A stretch of 18,561 nt of DNA from Methanobacterium sp. (GCA_030539815.1 JAUNXM010000025.1:1-18561); one strand, 5' to 3'. Shown: positions 8,257 to 15,247, counted from the stretch's first letter. Numbers and translations: made by a program. The notes: generated by a model not told the origin, from the sequence alone.

Positions 8257-8267
8257 AATATTTAAAT
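8257..8267 (+). promoter_or_regulatory. TATA box for the M14-like hydrolase gene
   Basis: AATATTTAAAT lies about 60 bases upstream of the TTG start, predicting transcription from near 8290 with a leader of about 30 bases that includes AGAGGCGA. The rest of the 8087-8320 gap shows nothing recognisable. Confidence 0.4.
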
Positions 8268-8320
8268 GGTCTGGAGTAGAACATGGTTCTGGTTAGACAC
8301 CAACCAAGAGAGGCGATTTA

Positions 8321-9100
8321 TTGAAGTCTAAATTCAAGATTTTAAAAAATAAAATGGAGGATTTAAAGAATAAAATAATGGATCATCCCCATCATAAGCC
8401 TATTTTAGGAACGGTCACAATTTTCTGCCTCTTTCTGATTATGATACCAATCTACAATGTTTATTCTGCTGAAGAATCAACATCACAGCCCTTAGTTCAA
8501 GAAGTGTTAGGAAAAGAATCCTATGGTTCAGTGATGAAAGAAGGGCCCTACGGGAACTCCAGTTCACCAGTTAAGGTGGCTTATATCGTTGGTCAACATC
8601 CCCGAGAGTATAAGGCCCATAAATCTGTTGCTGAAAATGTTAAGGAAAAATCAGATTCCCTAAAATACTGTTACTACCTTTATCATATTAATGTAACCCA
8701 ATTTCCATCTGATTTTTCAAAAGGGAGAATGAATGGGCAGTTGCTATCCAATAAATATGTGGTTTCTGATATTGCCCGGGAAAATTTCTGTTTGGCTGTT
8801 GATGTCCATGGAACTGATGGTGAATACTCTAAAAGGGTTTTCTTATTTACGCCCATCCCCCAAGGTTGCTCTCTGGACATTGCTCATAATTTAACAAGTT
8901 CCATTGAAGGTGTTCCCTATTACACTGCACCCACCCCCAGTAGCACGGTTTACACCACCGTTCCCCTGATTAAGAAAGGAATACCATCTATTATTTACGA
9001 ATCTTTCACTGACCAACCCTACAATCTAATTAAAGAACAGAATGAAAAATTTGTTTTGGGAGTGGATAATCTCAATTTAGACCTCAACCCCTGTTATTAG
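8321..9100 (+). CDS. Membrane-anchored M14-like putative zinc hydrolase
   Basis: A 259-residue protein with a charged 29-residue cytoplasmic head, one membrane anchor (about 30-49, ILGTVTIFCLFLIMIPIYNV) and an exported domain. In that domain the zinc-site pattern of M14 carboxypeptidases and succinylglutamate desuccinylase/aspartoacylases is visible: H93 and E96 in GQHPRE, a third ligand H163 in AVDVHGTDG and a candidate catalytic E227 in IIYESF. The domain is short for the family. I infer a peptidase or amidase acting outside the membrane, possibly on the cell envelope; the substrate is unknown. The preferred start is TTG with AGAGGCGA 7-8 bases upstream; an ATG at 8354 lacks such a site. 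No related gene is adjacent. Confidence 0.7.
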   Translation: MKSKFKILKNKMEDLKNKIMDHPHHKPILGTVTIFCLFLIMIPIYNVYSAEESTSQPLVQEVLGKESYGSVMKEGPYGNSSSPVKVAYIVGQHPREYKAHKSVAENVKEKSDSLKYCYYLYHINVTQFPSDFSKGRMNGQLLSNKYVVSDIARENFCLAVDVHGTDGEYSKRVFLFTPIPQGCSLDIAHNLTSSIEGVPYYTAPTPSSTVYTTVPLIKKGIPSIIYESFTDQPYNLIKEQNEKFVLGVDNLNLDLNPCY

Positions 9101-9220
9101 AGTTTAATCTCTACAATCTGTTGATTGTTGTTTCATACCAGTCTTGGAAAAACTAATCATAATGGGCAGAGGGTTAAGGGGTCATTTTGTGAGGGTAGGT
9201 TTTTGCCCCAAGTAGCAATC

Positions 9221-9237
9221 TATAAATATTAATCAGA
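9221..9237 (+). promoter_or_regulatory. TATA box overlapping a half-palindrome, HTH/Fe-S gene
   Basis: TATAAATA (9221-9228) is an excellent TATA box 31-38 bases before the ATG at 9259. It implies transcription from near 9250 and an almost leaderless mRNA. AATATTAATCAGA (9225-9237) overlaps it and recurs exactly in the palindrome at 10037-10058. A protein bound here would block assembly at the promoter. Confidence 0.6.
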
Positions 9238-9258
9238 GGTAATGTGTAATTAACGCAC

Positions 9259-9735
9259 ATGGGGAATTACATGCCGAAACATATTGCATCCGGATTAAAG
9301 TATCTAGCAGCGGTGAAGCTAAGAAATCAAGGTTATTTCCAAAAAGACATTGCAAATAAACTTGGAATGGACCGATCAACAGTTTCCCATTATTTAAATG
9401 GCAGAAATCTATCATGGGGATCCATAGAAGTTGCGGAAGCCGTGACCAGTTGCTGTAACCGGGACTTTTTACATATGACCTACTCTTTAACTGGAAATAT
9501 TGATAACACCCGCACCATAGTAAGTATCCTAATTGAACAGGAATTCAAAGCCAAAATTAAAGACACTTGTATCGGATGCGGAGTATGTGTGGATGCTTGT
9601 TTGATGAACAACATTGAAATTGTGGATTTAAAATGCCACATAAACACTGATCAGTGTTGTGGTTGTTTAGAATGCCAATCAAACTGCCCTACTAATTCCA
9701 TACAAGTTTTAGAAGTTAATAATTACAATAAATAA
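9259..9735 (+). CDS. HTH / di-[4Fe-4S] ferredoxin fusion, putative redox regulator
   Basis: A 158-residue two-part protein. Residues 14-50 form a helix-turn-helix of the XRE or Hin-like type (GYFQKDIANKLGMDRSTVSHYLNG), with the recognition helix around 38-46. A linker with C65-C66 and a helical stretch follow. Residues 101-148 form a two-cluster ferredoxin: C104-x2-C107-x2-C110-x3-C114, and C133-x2-C136-x2-C139-x3-C143-P, plus C126 and C134. I infer a DNA-binding regulator whose clusters sense oxygen, iron or redox state. No strong ribosome binding site lies before the ATG, consistent with the near-leaderless promoter; an ATG at 9271 is an alternative. It is convergent with the F390 synthetase-like gene. 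No partner enzyme is attached. Confidence 0.85.
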   Translation: MGNYMPKHIASGLKYLAAVKLRNQGYFQKDIANKLGMDRSTVSHYLNGRNLSWGSIEVAEAVTSCCNRDFLHMTYSLTGNIDNTRTIVSILIEQEFKAKIKDTCIGCGVCVDACLMNNIEIVDLKCHINTDQCCGCLECQSNCPTNSIQVLEVNNYNK

Positions 9736-9746
9736 TTAAATAAATC

Positions 9747-9788
9747 TTTTTTTTATTTCTACATTACAAGCATGAAACCATTTTTTTT
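9747..9788 (+). terminator. Paired T8 tracts after the HTH/Fe-S gene
   Basis: Two uninterrupted runs of eight T residues (9747-9754 and 9781-9788) follow the stop codon by 11 and 45 bases. Such U-tracts are the usual archaeal intrinsic termination signal. Confidence 0.6.
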
Positions 9789-9831
9789 AAATTCTACAGA
9801 AAATTGCTGTTTTATCTGATTTTATAACCGC

Positions 9832-9874
9832 TATGGTGGTTTGTTTTATAAACCATAAGGTGGTTCTTTATACA
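9832..9874. repeat. Two-copy tandem repeat, 24-bp period
   Basis: TATGGTGGTT (from 9832) and TAAGGTGGTT (from 9856) share the core GGTGGTT at a spacing of 24 bp, and both are followed by T-rich ends. Between them TGGTTT (9837-9842) and AAACCA (9850-9855) form a perfect 6-bp hairpin with a seven-base loop. The arrangement looks like paired protein sites. Two copies are too few to call an array. Confidence 0.45.
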
Positions 9875-9980
9875 GTATATGAGTTATTAATATCTAGGCT
9901 GATTTGTTCACCTTAAACCTACAATTCCACCAATCTTTCATCCCTTTAATTATCCACAAATGGAAAATAGGCATAAATAT

Positions 9981-10017
9981 CCTGAACTAATATAAGCAAT
10001 ACAATTAGTTAATCAGG
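9981..10017. repeat. Bulged 11-bp hairpin
   Basis: CCTGAACTAAT (9981-9991) pairs with ATTAGT (10004-10009) and TCAGG (10013-10017), leaving a three-base TAA bulge and a 12-base loop. The right arm contains TTAATCAG, the same octamer as in the 10037-10058 palindrome. Confidence 0.5.
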
Positions 10018-10036
10018 TGCAATGGAATGTGCAGGT

Positions 10037-10058
10037 ATCTGATTAATATTAATCAGAT
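10037..10058. promoter_or_regulatory. Perfect 22-bp palindrome, candidate operator
   Basis: ATCTGATTAAT is followed directly by its exact reverse complement with no spacer. Such a spacer-free dyad suits a dimeric helix-turn-helix protein. Thirteen bases of it recur exactly at 9225-9237 over the promoter of the HTH/Fe-S gene. It does not lie at an obvious promoter of its own; the sequence after it contains TTATAATAA, which might serve as one. Confidence 0.55.
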
Positions 10059-10207
10059 TATAATAACGACAAATTAAATGGTGGATTTCGAGTTGTTTAG
10101 ATAGTCATTAGTGTTCTCTCTGCCTTTCAAATTTTCATGAACCGTATTCCTTTATGTAATTCCAAACCAGGGATTGTCTCCTAACGTTCGTGAAATACAC
10201 CATATCC

Positions 10208-10215
10208 AAAAAAAA
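10208..10215 (-). terminator. T8 tract downstream of the F390 synthetase-like gene
   Basis: Eight A residues on the plus strand give a U8 tract in the minus-strand transcript, about 22 bases beyond the stop codon. This is a likely intrinsic terminator. Confidence 0.5.
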
Positions 10216-10236
10216 TAGATGGACAGAGCATGCCAT

Positions 10237-11583
10237 TTACTCATAGCGACGATCAACTAAACGCTTAGGCCGACCCCTGATCTTGTAGAATTCAAGACCC
10301 CCCGGTCCAGTAAAATTAAAGTTGATGTTAAAACTACCATCCTGGTGTGCTTCAGATAGGGGAGGCTTGTACTGCAGGAATGATTTTAAAAAATTCTCCT
10401 CAACCAGTTCCTGAGCACAGTTTTTGTTATCCTGGCACTCCACACTTACCCGGAGAGTAACCTCCTCCTCATCACCGTACAGGAAGGCCTCGTATTCTCC
10501 AGTTAAGTAATCCATGTTTTCCCGCTGGAAAACACCCCTTTCCACATCCACCCTGTTAAATGGCGCCCCCATAACCCATGCTGTTTCTGCCTCCCTTTCA
10601 GGGTTCAGTATCCGCATATGAGTCCTTCCACAGGGACATTTATCCCTGCTTACCACCACAGAAGTGTCTTCAGTGTCATAATTCAAAAGTAACGTGCCAG
10701 TCTTACCTCCAGGAGGTAGTAGGGTGGTTAAAACTATTCGACCACATTCCCCTTCATCTACAAAGTTTTCCATGGCCGGGTCGTAAAGATCCAGGTGTAC
10801 CATATCTTCTGGAACATGCAACCCCACTTTCTCATGACACTCCCCACACATGGTTCCCTCGGTGCTGCCGTAAGTGTTGTAAACCGGCACTCCCCAAACT
10901 TCTTCAACATAAGCCCGTGATTCATCAGCAAAACTCTCTCCACCAGCAATAAGGTGTTTTATACTTGATTCCTGAGGATTTATTCCTTCTTTTTCCATCC
11001 TTCGCGCCAATCTTAATAGTTTGAATACGCTGGCCACGATCCCGGTGGGTTGGTAACTGGTCATGATACGCACTGGAAAAGAACATTTACCCTCGGGTAT
11101 GATGGCCATGCCAATCTTCTGGGCAGCCATGGTCATGGTGTTGGCCCCCACATTCATCCCATAACTGGCACAGATCACCACCCGGTCTCCAACACCAAAA
11201 TTTTGGGAAACAAATGAACGAGCGTATTTTTCAGCGTAACGATTCCAATCTTCCCAAGTTAAAAAAAATGATTTAGGCATTCCACTGGTTCCACTGGTCT
11301 CGTGTATGGTGTAAATATCATTCCAATCCATACATTTAAACTCAAAATCTTCAGTTTCCGGAGGTTGCTTTTCCCGCATAACTTTTCCACTGATGATGGG
11401 CAGTTCCCTCAGATCTTCATGGTCGCTGATATCCCCTGGATTTATCCTGTGTTCTTTAAACCATTTACGATAAAATGAGGAGTTATCTACCGCGTATTTA
11501 ACTGTATACTTGATCCTTTCATCAATCAATGCATCCAAATCATCCCGAGGCATGGTTTCGATTTCTTCACGGTAAAAAGTCAT
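10237..11583 (-). CDS. Coenzyme F390 synthetase-like adenylating enzyme (PaaK family)
   Basis: A 448-residue adenylate-forming enzyme of the phenylacetate-CoA ligase (PaaK) family. Motifs are the P-loop-like TSGTSGMPKS (96-105), IAGGES near 212-217 and YGSTEG (238-243). A cysteine set (C246, C249, H256, C316, C318) could bind zinc. The N-terminus (FYREEIETMPRDDLDALIDE) resembles methanogen coenzyme F390 synthetases from memory. These transfer AMP or GMP to the deazaflavin F420, forming F390 on oxygen exposure. A methanogen has little evident use for phenylacetate, so F390 synthetase is preferred, although another aryl or acyl substrate is possible. The ATG at 11583 has GGGGGT 6 bases upstream; an ATG at 11604 would add seven residues but lacks such a site. 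Confidence 0.8.
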   Translation of the reverse strand: MTFYREEIETMPRDDLDALIDERIKYTVKYAVDNSSFYRKWFKEHRINPGDISDHEDLRELPIISGKVMREKQPPETEDFEFKCMDWNDIYTIHETSGTSGMPKSFFLTWEDWNRYAEKYARSFVSQNFGVGDRVVICASYGMNVGANTMTMAAQKIGMAIIPEGKCSFPVRIMTSYQPTGIVASVFKLLRLARRMEKEGINPQESSIKHLIAGGESFADESRAYVEEVWGVPVYNTYGSTEGTMCGECHEKVGLHVPEDMVHLDLYDPAMENFVDEGECGRIVLTTLLPPGGKTGTLLLNYDTEDTSVVVSRDKCPCGRTHMRILNPEREAETAWVMGAPFNRVDVERGVFQRENMDYLTGEYEAFLYGDEEEVTLRVSVECQDNKNCAQELVEENFLKSFLQYKPPLSEAHQDGSFNINFNFTGPGGLEFYKIRGRPKRLVDRRYE

Positions 11584-11641
11584 TGCAAACCCCCTTAATC
11601 CCATTTTTTTGATTAATGTATCCTTAATATCCTGATTTCTC

Positions 11642-11659
11642 TATTATATAATATATAAT
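11642..11659 (-). promoter_or_regulatory. TATA region for the F390 synthetase-like gene
   Basis: An 18-base run of only A and T, with repeated TATA, lies about 60-75 bases upstream of the minus-strand start at 11583. It would give transcription from near 11615 and a leader of about 30 bases holding the GGGGGT site. Confidence 0.4.
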
Positions 11660-11707
11660 CCGGAATTAATAATGTTTACCAATCAATGATCCTAAACCTG
11701 AAAACCT

Positions 11708-11785
11708 TAATAAATATAGTTATAACTAACAACATAAACATTATTAGATTAATGAATCCCTCATTAAGGAGTATAATAAATATAG
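11708..11785. repeat. Direct repeat TAATAAATATAG in the ABC-operon promoter region
   Basis: The 12-mer TAATAAATATAG occurs at 11708-11719 and again at 11774-11785, 66 bp apart. Either copy could be a TATA box for the importer operon; the second, about 80 bases before the ATG, is the better candidate. They might mark two promoters. Confidence 0.4.
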
Positions 11786-11864
11786 AGATTTTAATAGAAT
11801 TTCCATGAAAAAATACAATGATGTCAACAGATTTAGAGGGCAATATTACAGATTTTGAGAATTA

Positions 11865-12827
11865 ATGATGTTTATGCGACACTATAAACTAATAATCCTC
11901 TTTTTAATTGTTTTACTGGCAGGCTGGGGAACCTGGCATTTATTCGAGAACAAAGATCCTAGTGTAATAAATGTAGGATATTTACCCTGTGATCATAGTG
12001 CAGCACTATTTGTGGCTAAAAATAATAAAACCTACGAAAATAACGGTTTAAAAATTAAAACGACACAAATAAGTACTGGATCAAATATCGTGGATGCTGT
12101 GGCCAGTGGGGACATGGATATTGGTTATGTGGGGATAACCCCTGCAATGCAGGGAATAAGCAAAGGTATTCCCATTAAGGTGGTGGGTGCAGTTAATCTA
12201 GTGGGTAGTGGGATTGTGGTTGAACCCAACTCCAAGATTAAAAATCCCGCTGATTTGAAGGGTAAAAAAATAGCCACTCCCGGTGTAAGCTCCATACAGC
12301 AAGTTTTACTCCTTTACGAATTACAGAAATACAATATCACCCCCCAGGAAGTGAATATAATATCTATCAATGTTTACAACATCCCCTCAACTCTGGCTGC
12401 CCGTAAAGTTGACGCGTATATTTCCTATGAACCATTCGTATCCATGGCCCCCTACCGAGACATTGGCGAAGTGATGATTTACTCTAATGATATCCTCGAA
12501 GATCACCCCTGCTGTGTTATTATCACCAGGGAGGACTTCATCAACTCACACCCTGATGAGCTGTCTAAATTCCTTGAGATCCATCAAAATTCCACTGAAT
12601 ACATCATAAACCATCCAAATCAGACTGCAGAGATAATAACCCAAGAATTAACAACCAACTATGATTTGGAGATCATATCCCTCCAGCACATCACTTTTGT
12701 CTCCTCGGTGGATAAGGAATTCCAAGATAATGTTTTGAGATTCATGGAAATTGAATATAACATGGGATACTTGAAAAAAAATCTTACAGCTAACGAAATA
12801 TTTGATGCCAGTTTTTTAGGCGGTTAA
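11865..12827 (+). CDS. ABC transporter substrate-binding protein, NitT/TauT (SsuA-like)
   Basis: A 320-residue solute-binding protein of the nitrate/sulfonate/taurine-type family (NMT1/SsuA fold). A hydrophobic N-terminal segment (about 8-26) anchors or exports it. The spot where a lipobox would be reads LAGW, with no cysteine, so it appears to be a helix-anchored protein rather than a lipoprotein. The mature part begins INVGYLPCDHSAALFVAKNN, then a GDMDIGYVG strand (102-110), DLKGKKIATPG (about 138-148) and an ISYEPFV stretch (about 195-201), all typical of the family. The ligand cannot be told from sequence; sulfonates, including coenzyme M, bicarbonate or a thiamine precursor are options. 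No clear ribosome binding site precedes the ATG; ATGs at 11868 and 11874 are alternatives. First gene of the importer operon. Confidence 0.88.
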   Translation: MMFMRHYKLIILFLIVLLAGWGTWHLFENKDPSVINVGYLPCDHSAALFVAKNNKTYENNGLKIKTTQISTGSNIVDAVASGDMDIGYVGITPAMQGISKGIPIKVVGAVNLVGSGIVVEPNSKIKNPADLKGKKIATPGVSSIQQVLLLYELQKYNITPQEVNIISINVYNIPSTLAARKVDAYISYEPFVSMAPYRDIGEVMIYSNDILEDHPCCVIITREDFINSHPDELSKFLEIHQNSTEYIINHPNQTAEIITQELTTNYDLEIISLQHITFVSSVDKEFQDNVLRFMEIEYNMGYLKKNLTANEIFDASFLGG

Positions 12828-12832
12828 GGTAT

Positions 12833-12881
12833 GATTTAAATGCATTAAGTATTAGTTAACCAATATCATGGCATTTAAATC
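12833..12881. repeat. Nested inverted repeat between binding-protein and permease genes
   Basis: GATTTAAATGC (12833-12843) and GCATTTAAATC (12871-12881) form a perfect 11-bp inverted repeat with a 27-base spacer. The spacer holds a second near-palindrome, ATTAGTTAACCAAT (12851-12864), with nearly the same centre. In mRNA this gives a long hairpin in the 87-base gap. No U-tract follows, so a stability or processing element setting a high binding-protein to permease ratio fits better than a terminator. Confidence 0.6.
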
Positions 12882-12914
12882 GAGGGTAATAGTTATCCCT
12901 TGCGAGGAATTTAA

Positions 12915-13652
12915 ATGAAAAAAATAATCATACCATCAATATTACCAGTTTCAATTATAGTGATCTGGGCCATTCTCACCACGTTCACAGGATTAATACC
13001 CCAGTATTTTCTTCCCAGCCCATTTGAAGTGTTTGAGTCGTTTGAATCACTCCTTGTTAACGGACAACTATTGACGGATACTTCCCTAACCTTATTACGA
13101 GTTATACTAGGTTTAACGGTTTCGGCAGCAGTGGGTATTCCCATGGGAATTATACTGGGATGGTCCCAAAAAATTGACCATCTAACCAGTCTGACAATTG
13201 GAATACTAAGACCAATTCCACCCATTGCCTGGATACCCTTCTCGATTCTATGGTTTGGCGTGGGACTAGAATCAGCGATTTTCATTATATTCGTGGGCAG
13301 TGTTTTTCCCATACTCATCAACACTATGGATGGAGTTAAACGAGTGGATAAAGTTCTTTTAGAAACAGCTTATACTCTGGGAGCAAATCAAAGGCAAACT
13401 TTAATCAAAGTAGTCTTACCAGCTTCTCTGCCCAGCATTGTCACCGGACTGAAGGTAGGAGTGGGGGTGGGATTAATGTGTACAGTAGCCGCAGAGATGA
13501 TAGGCTCCAATAATGGATTGGGATACCTCATATTTACCTCAACCAGCATGTTAGACACCGGAAGTGCTATTGTGGGCATGTTAATTATTGGATTAATTGG
13601 ATTATCCGCAGATTATCTCTTTAAAAAAGTAGAGAAGGATGTGAGCTGGTGA
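12915..13652 (+). CDS. ABC transporter permease, NitT/TauT (SsuC-like)
   Basis: A 245-residue inner membrane permease with about six helices (residues 5-25, 60-82, 95-115, 120-138, 175-205 and 215-235). The cytoplasmic EAA loop that docks with the ATPase reads ETAYTLGANQRQTLIKVVLP (about 151-170). The LRPIPPIAWIPFSILWFGVG block (about 99-118) is characteristic of the SsuC/TauC/NrtB subgroup. Length is normal for the family. GAGG about 8 bases before the ATG serves as ribosome binding site. The last four bases overlap the ATPase start, so the two are translationally coupled. It forms the channel for the substrate delivered by the upstream binding protein. Confidence 0.93.
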   Translation: MKKIIIPSILPVSIIVIWAILTTFTGLIPQYFLPSPFEVFESFESLLVNGQLLTDTSLTLLRVILGLTVSAAVGIPMGIILGWSQKIDHLTSLTIGILRPIPPIAWIPFSILWFGVGLESAIFIIFVGSVFPILINTMDGVKRVDKVLLETAYTLGANQRQTLIKVVLPASLPSIVTGLKVGVGVGLMCTVAAEMIGSNNGLGYLIFTSTSMLDTGSAIVGMLIIGLIGLSADYLFKKVEKDVSW

Positions 13653-14392
13653 TAAAGTTGGAAAACATCACTAAAAATTTCACCCGTGATGGGTCTAAAC
13701 AGGTAATTCTCCAGGATATTAACTTAAAGGTTGATGAAGGAGAATTCCTATGCATAGTTGGACCCTCTGGTTGTGGGAAAACAACGTTGCTCAGGATGAT
13801 TGCCGGACTGGAATTCCCTACCACTGGCCACATATTGGAAAAAGACACTGAAATATCGGGGCCCAGCATAGAAAGAGGTTACGTCTTCCAGCAGTACTCC
13901 TTGTTCCCCTGGTTAAACATCCTGGAAAATGTTACCTTTGGATTGGAATTAAAGGGAATGGAAGAAGGAGAAAGGGTCAAAAAAGCTAGAGAATATCTAA
14001 AAATGGTGGGATTATCCGCAGTGGAGAACAGTTCTCCCCGGGAATTATCTGGAGGAATGAAACAGAGGGTGGCCATTGCCCGTTCACTGGTTAACAATCC
14101 CCATGTTCTTTTAATGGACGAACCATTCTCTGCCCTGGATGTGCAGACCAGACACAAACTCCAGGAGGAACTGGTTCGTATCTGGAAGGAAGAACAAAAA
14201 ACAGTGATATTTGTAACCCATAATGTTGACGAAGCTGTTTTCCTGGCTGATAGAGTAGTGGTCTTAAGTCGGAACCCAGGAAAAGTTATCAAGACGTTCC
14301 AAATTAAACTTAAACGAATAAGGGACCGAACTACTACCCAGTTTCAGGAGCTTAAAAAAGATATTACCATTAATCTAGATGTTGAATTATAA
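13649..14392 (+). CDS. ABC transporter ATP-binding protein, NitT/TauT (SsuB-like)
   Basis: A 247-residue ATPase that powers the importer. Walker A is GPSGCGKTT (38-46), the Q-loop is in FQQYSLFPW (80-88), the signature is LSGGMKQR (133-140), Walker B is VLLMDEPFSALD (153-164) and the switch histidine is H191 in VTHNVDEA. The start is GTG, overlapping the permease stop (GTGA), with an AAGGATGTGAG ribosome binding site inside the permease gene. The RNPG turn near 208-211 and the IKLKR tail are typical of this subfamily, and no regulatory C-terminal domain is fused. All catalytic residues are intact. The three genes form a complete homomeric-permease importer. Confidence 0.95.
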   Translation: MIKLENITKNFTRDGSKQVILQDINLKVDEGEFLCIVGPSGCGKTTLLRMIAGLEFPTTGHILEKDTEISGPSIERGYVFQQYSLFPWLNILENVTFGLELKGMEEGERVKKAREYLKMVGLSAVENSSPRELSGGMKQRVAIARSLVNNPHVLLMDEPFSALDVQTRHKLQEELVRIWKEEQKTVIFVTHNVDEAVFLADRVVVLSRNPGKVIKTFQIKLKRIRDRTTTQFQELKKDITINLDVEL

Positions 14393-14398
14393 ATCATT

Positions 14399-14406
14399 AA
14401 AAAAAA
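14399..14406 (-). terminator. T8 tract between the convergent ABC operon and HAD gene
   Basis: Eight A residues on the plus strand give a U8 tract for the minus-strand HAD transcript, about 55 bases beyond its stop. A GCTT/AAGC mini-hairpin nearby is too small to weigh. Confidence 0.35.
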
Positions 14407-14461
14407 TGAAATTATGATATTTAGTGGCTTAAAAAGCTATTGAAGCATGTTTTTGCCCTTT

Positions 14462-15148
14462 TCATACTTTCAATATTTCCAGAAATCCATCCTGATCCTG
14501 AAGGTTATCCAGTACAAAATCCGCACCGGTCTGTTCCAGTTCCTGGCAGGAATATCTCCCTGTGGCCACAGCTATGGTTTTAAGATTGAAAGGTCTGGCG
14601 GATTCCACATCACGCGGAGTATCACCAATAATAAATATCTGATCACCCTGGTATCCGTGTATGGTTCTAGCCCGTTCCAGTGCTTTTTCCACCAGGCAGG
14701 GTCTCCGGGGACTGTCACTACCAAAACCTCCGAAGGGAAAAAAACCATCAAGACCAGCTTTACCTAATTTAGCATATGCAATTGGTTCTAGATTACCGGT
14801 GGTGAGACCCATCAGGACATTTTCATTTTGTAATTCCTTTAAAAGATTATTCACACCACCCAATGCTTTTACATTCTCCCGGTGCACATTGGCAATGTAG
14901 TACTGGGCCATGTAATCCAAACAGTCCTGAAAGTTCTCTTGTATGGTTTCTACTGGTACCTGCCCCATAGTTAGGACTTCCATCAATATTTGAGGGTCTG
15001 TTTTCCCAGCATAGTTTATGCCACTGATATCCTCTTTCATACCATAGTACTTGTTAACCGCATGGACAAATGCCTGATAGTGGCAGCGTGCACCTCGAAC
15101 CAGAGTCCCGTCTATATCAAAAAGGGTTAGTATTCCATTGTGATTCAT
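14462..15148 (-). CDS. HAD-superfamily hydrolase, phosphoglycolate phosphatase-like
   Basis: A 228-residue haloacid dehalogenase-type phosphatase. Motif I is FDIDGTL with nucleophile D11 and acid/base D13. A helical cap follows (about 17-95). Motif II is LTTGN (115-119), motif III is K155, and motif IV is GDTPRDV (175-181), binding magnesium. The layout, with a C1-type alpha-helical cap, fits the Gph-like phosphatases. The substrate is a small phosphate ester that cannot be named from sequence. A GGTGAT site lies about 5 bases before the ATG. It stands alone, converging on the ABC operon, in the same direction as dadD 138 bases upstream, so co-transcription with dadD is possible but unproven. 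Confidence 0.88.
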   Translation of the reverse strand: MNHNGILTLFDIDGTLVRGARCHYQAFVHAVNKYYGMKEDISGINYAGKTDPQILMEVLTMGQVPVETIQENFQDCLDYMAQYYIANVHRENVKALGGVNNLLKELQNENVLMGLTTGNLEPIAYAKLGKAGLDGFFPFGGFGSDSPRRPCLVEKALERARTIHGYQGDQIFIIGDTPRDVESARPFNLKTIAVATGRYSCQELEQTGADFVLDNLQDQDGFLEILKV

Positions 15149-15247
15149 TTACATCACCATCATTATTCGAGAATTATTATTCTAGAAAAAATCATTATGG
15201 ATGATAATCAGTATAACCCAGTTCCAAGGAATAACTAAGCAAAATTC

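Larger units (their letters stand above)
9736..10236. other. 501-base repeat-rich gap between convergent genes
   Basis: No open frame longer than about a dozen codons has a credible start here. In order it holds two T8 tracts, a 24-bp-period tandem repeat, a TATA-like TTTATACAGTATAT around 9867-9880, a bulged hairpin, a 22-bp palindrome and an A8 tract that ends the gene on the other strand. Possible readings are an operator cluster or an unannotated structured RNA. Confidence 0.5.

Noticed and set aside
9832..9874. Possible CRISPR remnant
   Set aside because: Only two short, imperfect repeat units at a 24-bp period, no spacer-sized units and no cas genes nearby.
10074..10110. A tiny frame MVDFELFR after the 22-bp palindrome
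   Set aside because: Eight codons with no clear ribosome binding site is not enough to support a gene.
10578..10952. A 124-codon plus-strand frame inside the F390 synthetase-like gene, rich in Cys and His
   Set aside because: The Cys/His content mirrors antisense codons of the real gene. There is no ribosome binding site and no ordered metal-binding pattern.
10237..11583. Plain phenylacetate-CoA ligase of aromatic catabolism
   Set aside because: No phenylacetate pathway genes are nearby, the host appears to be a methanogen, and the N-terminus resembles F390 synthetases. The family assignment stands, but the catabolic role does not.
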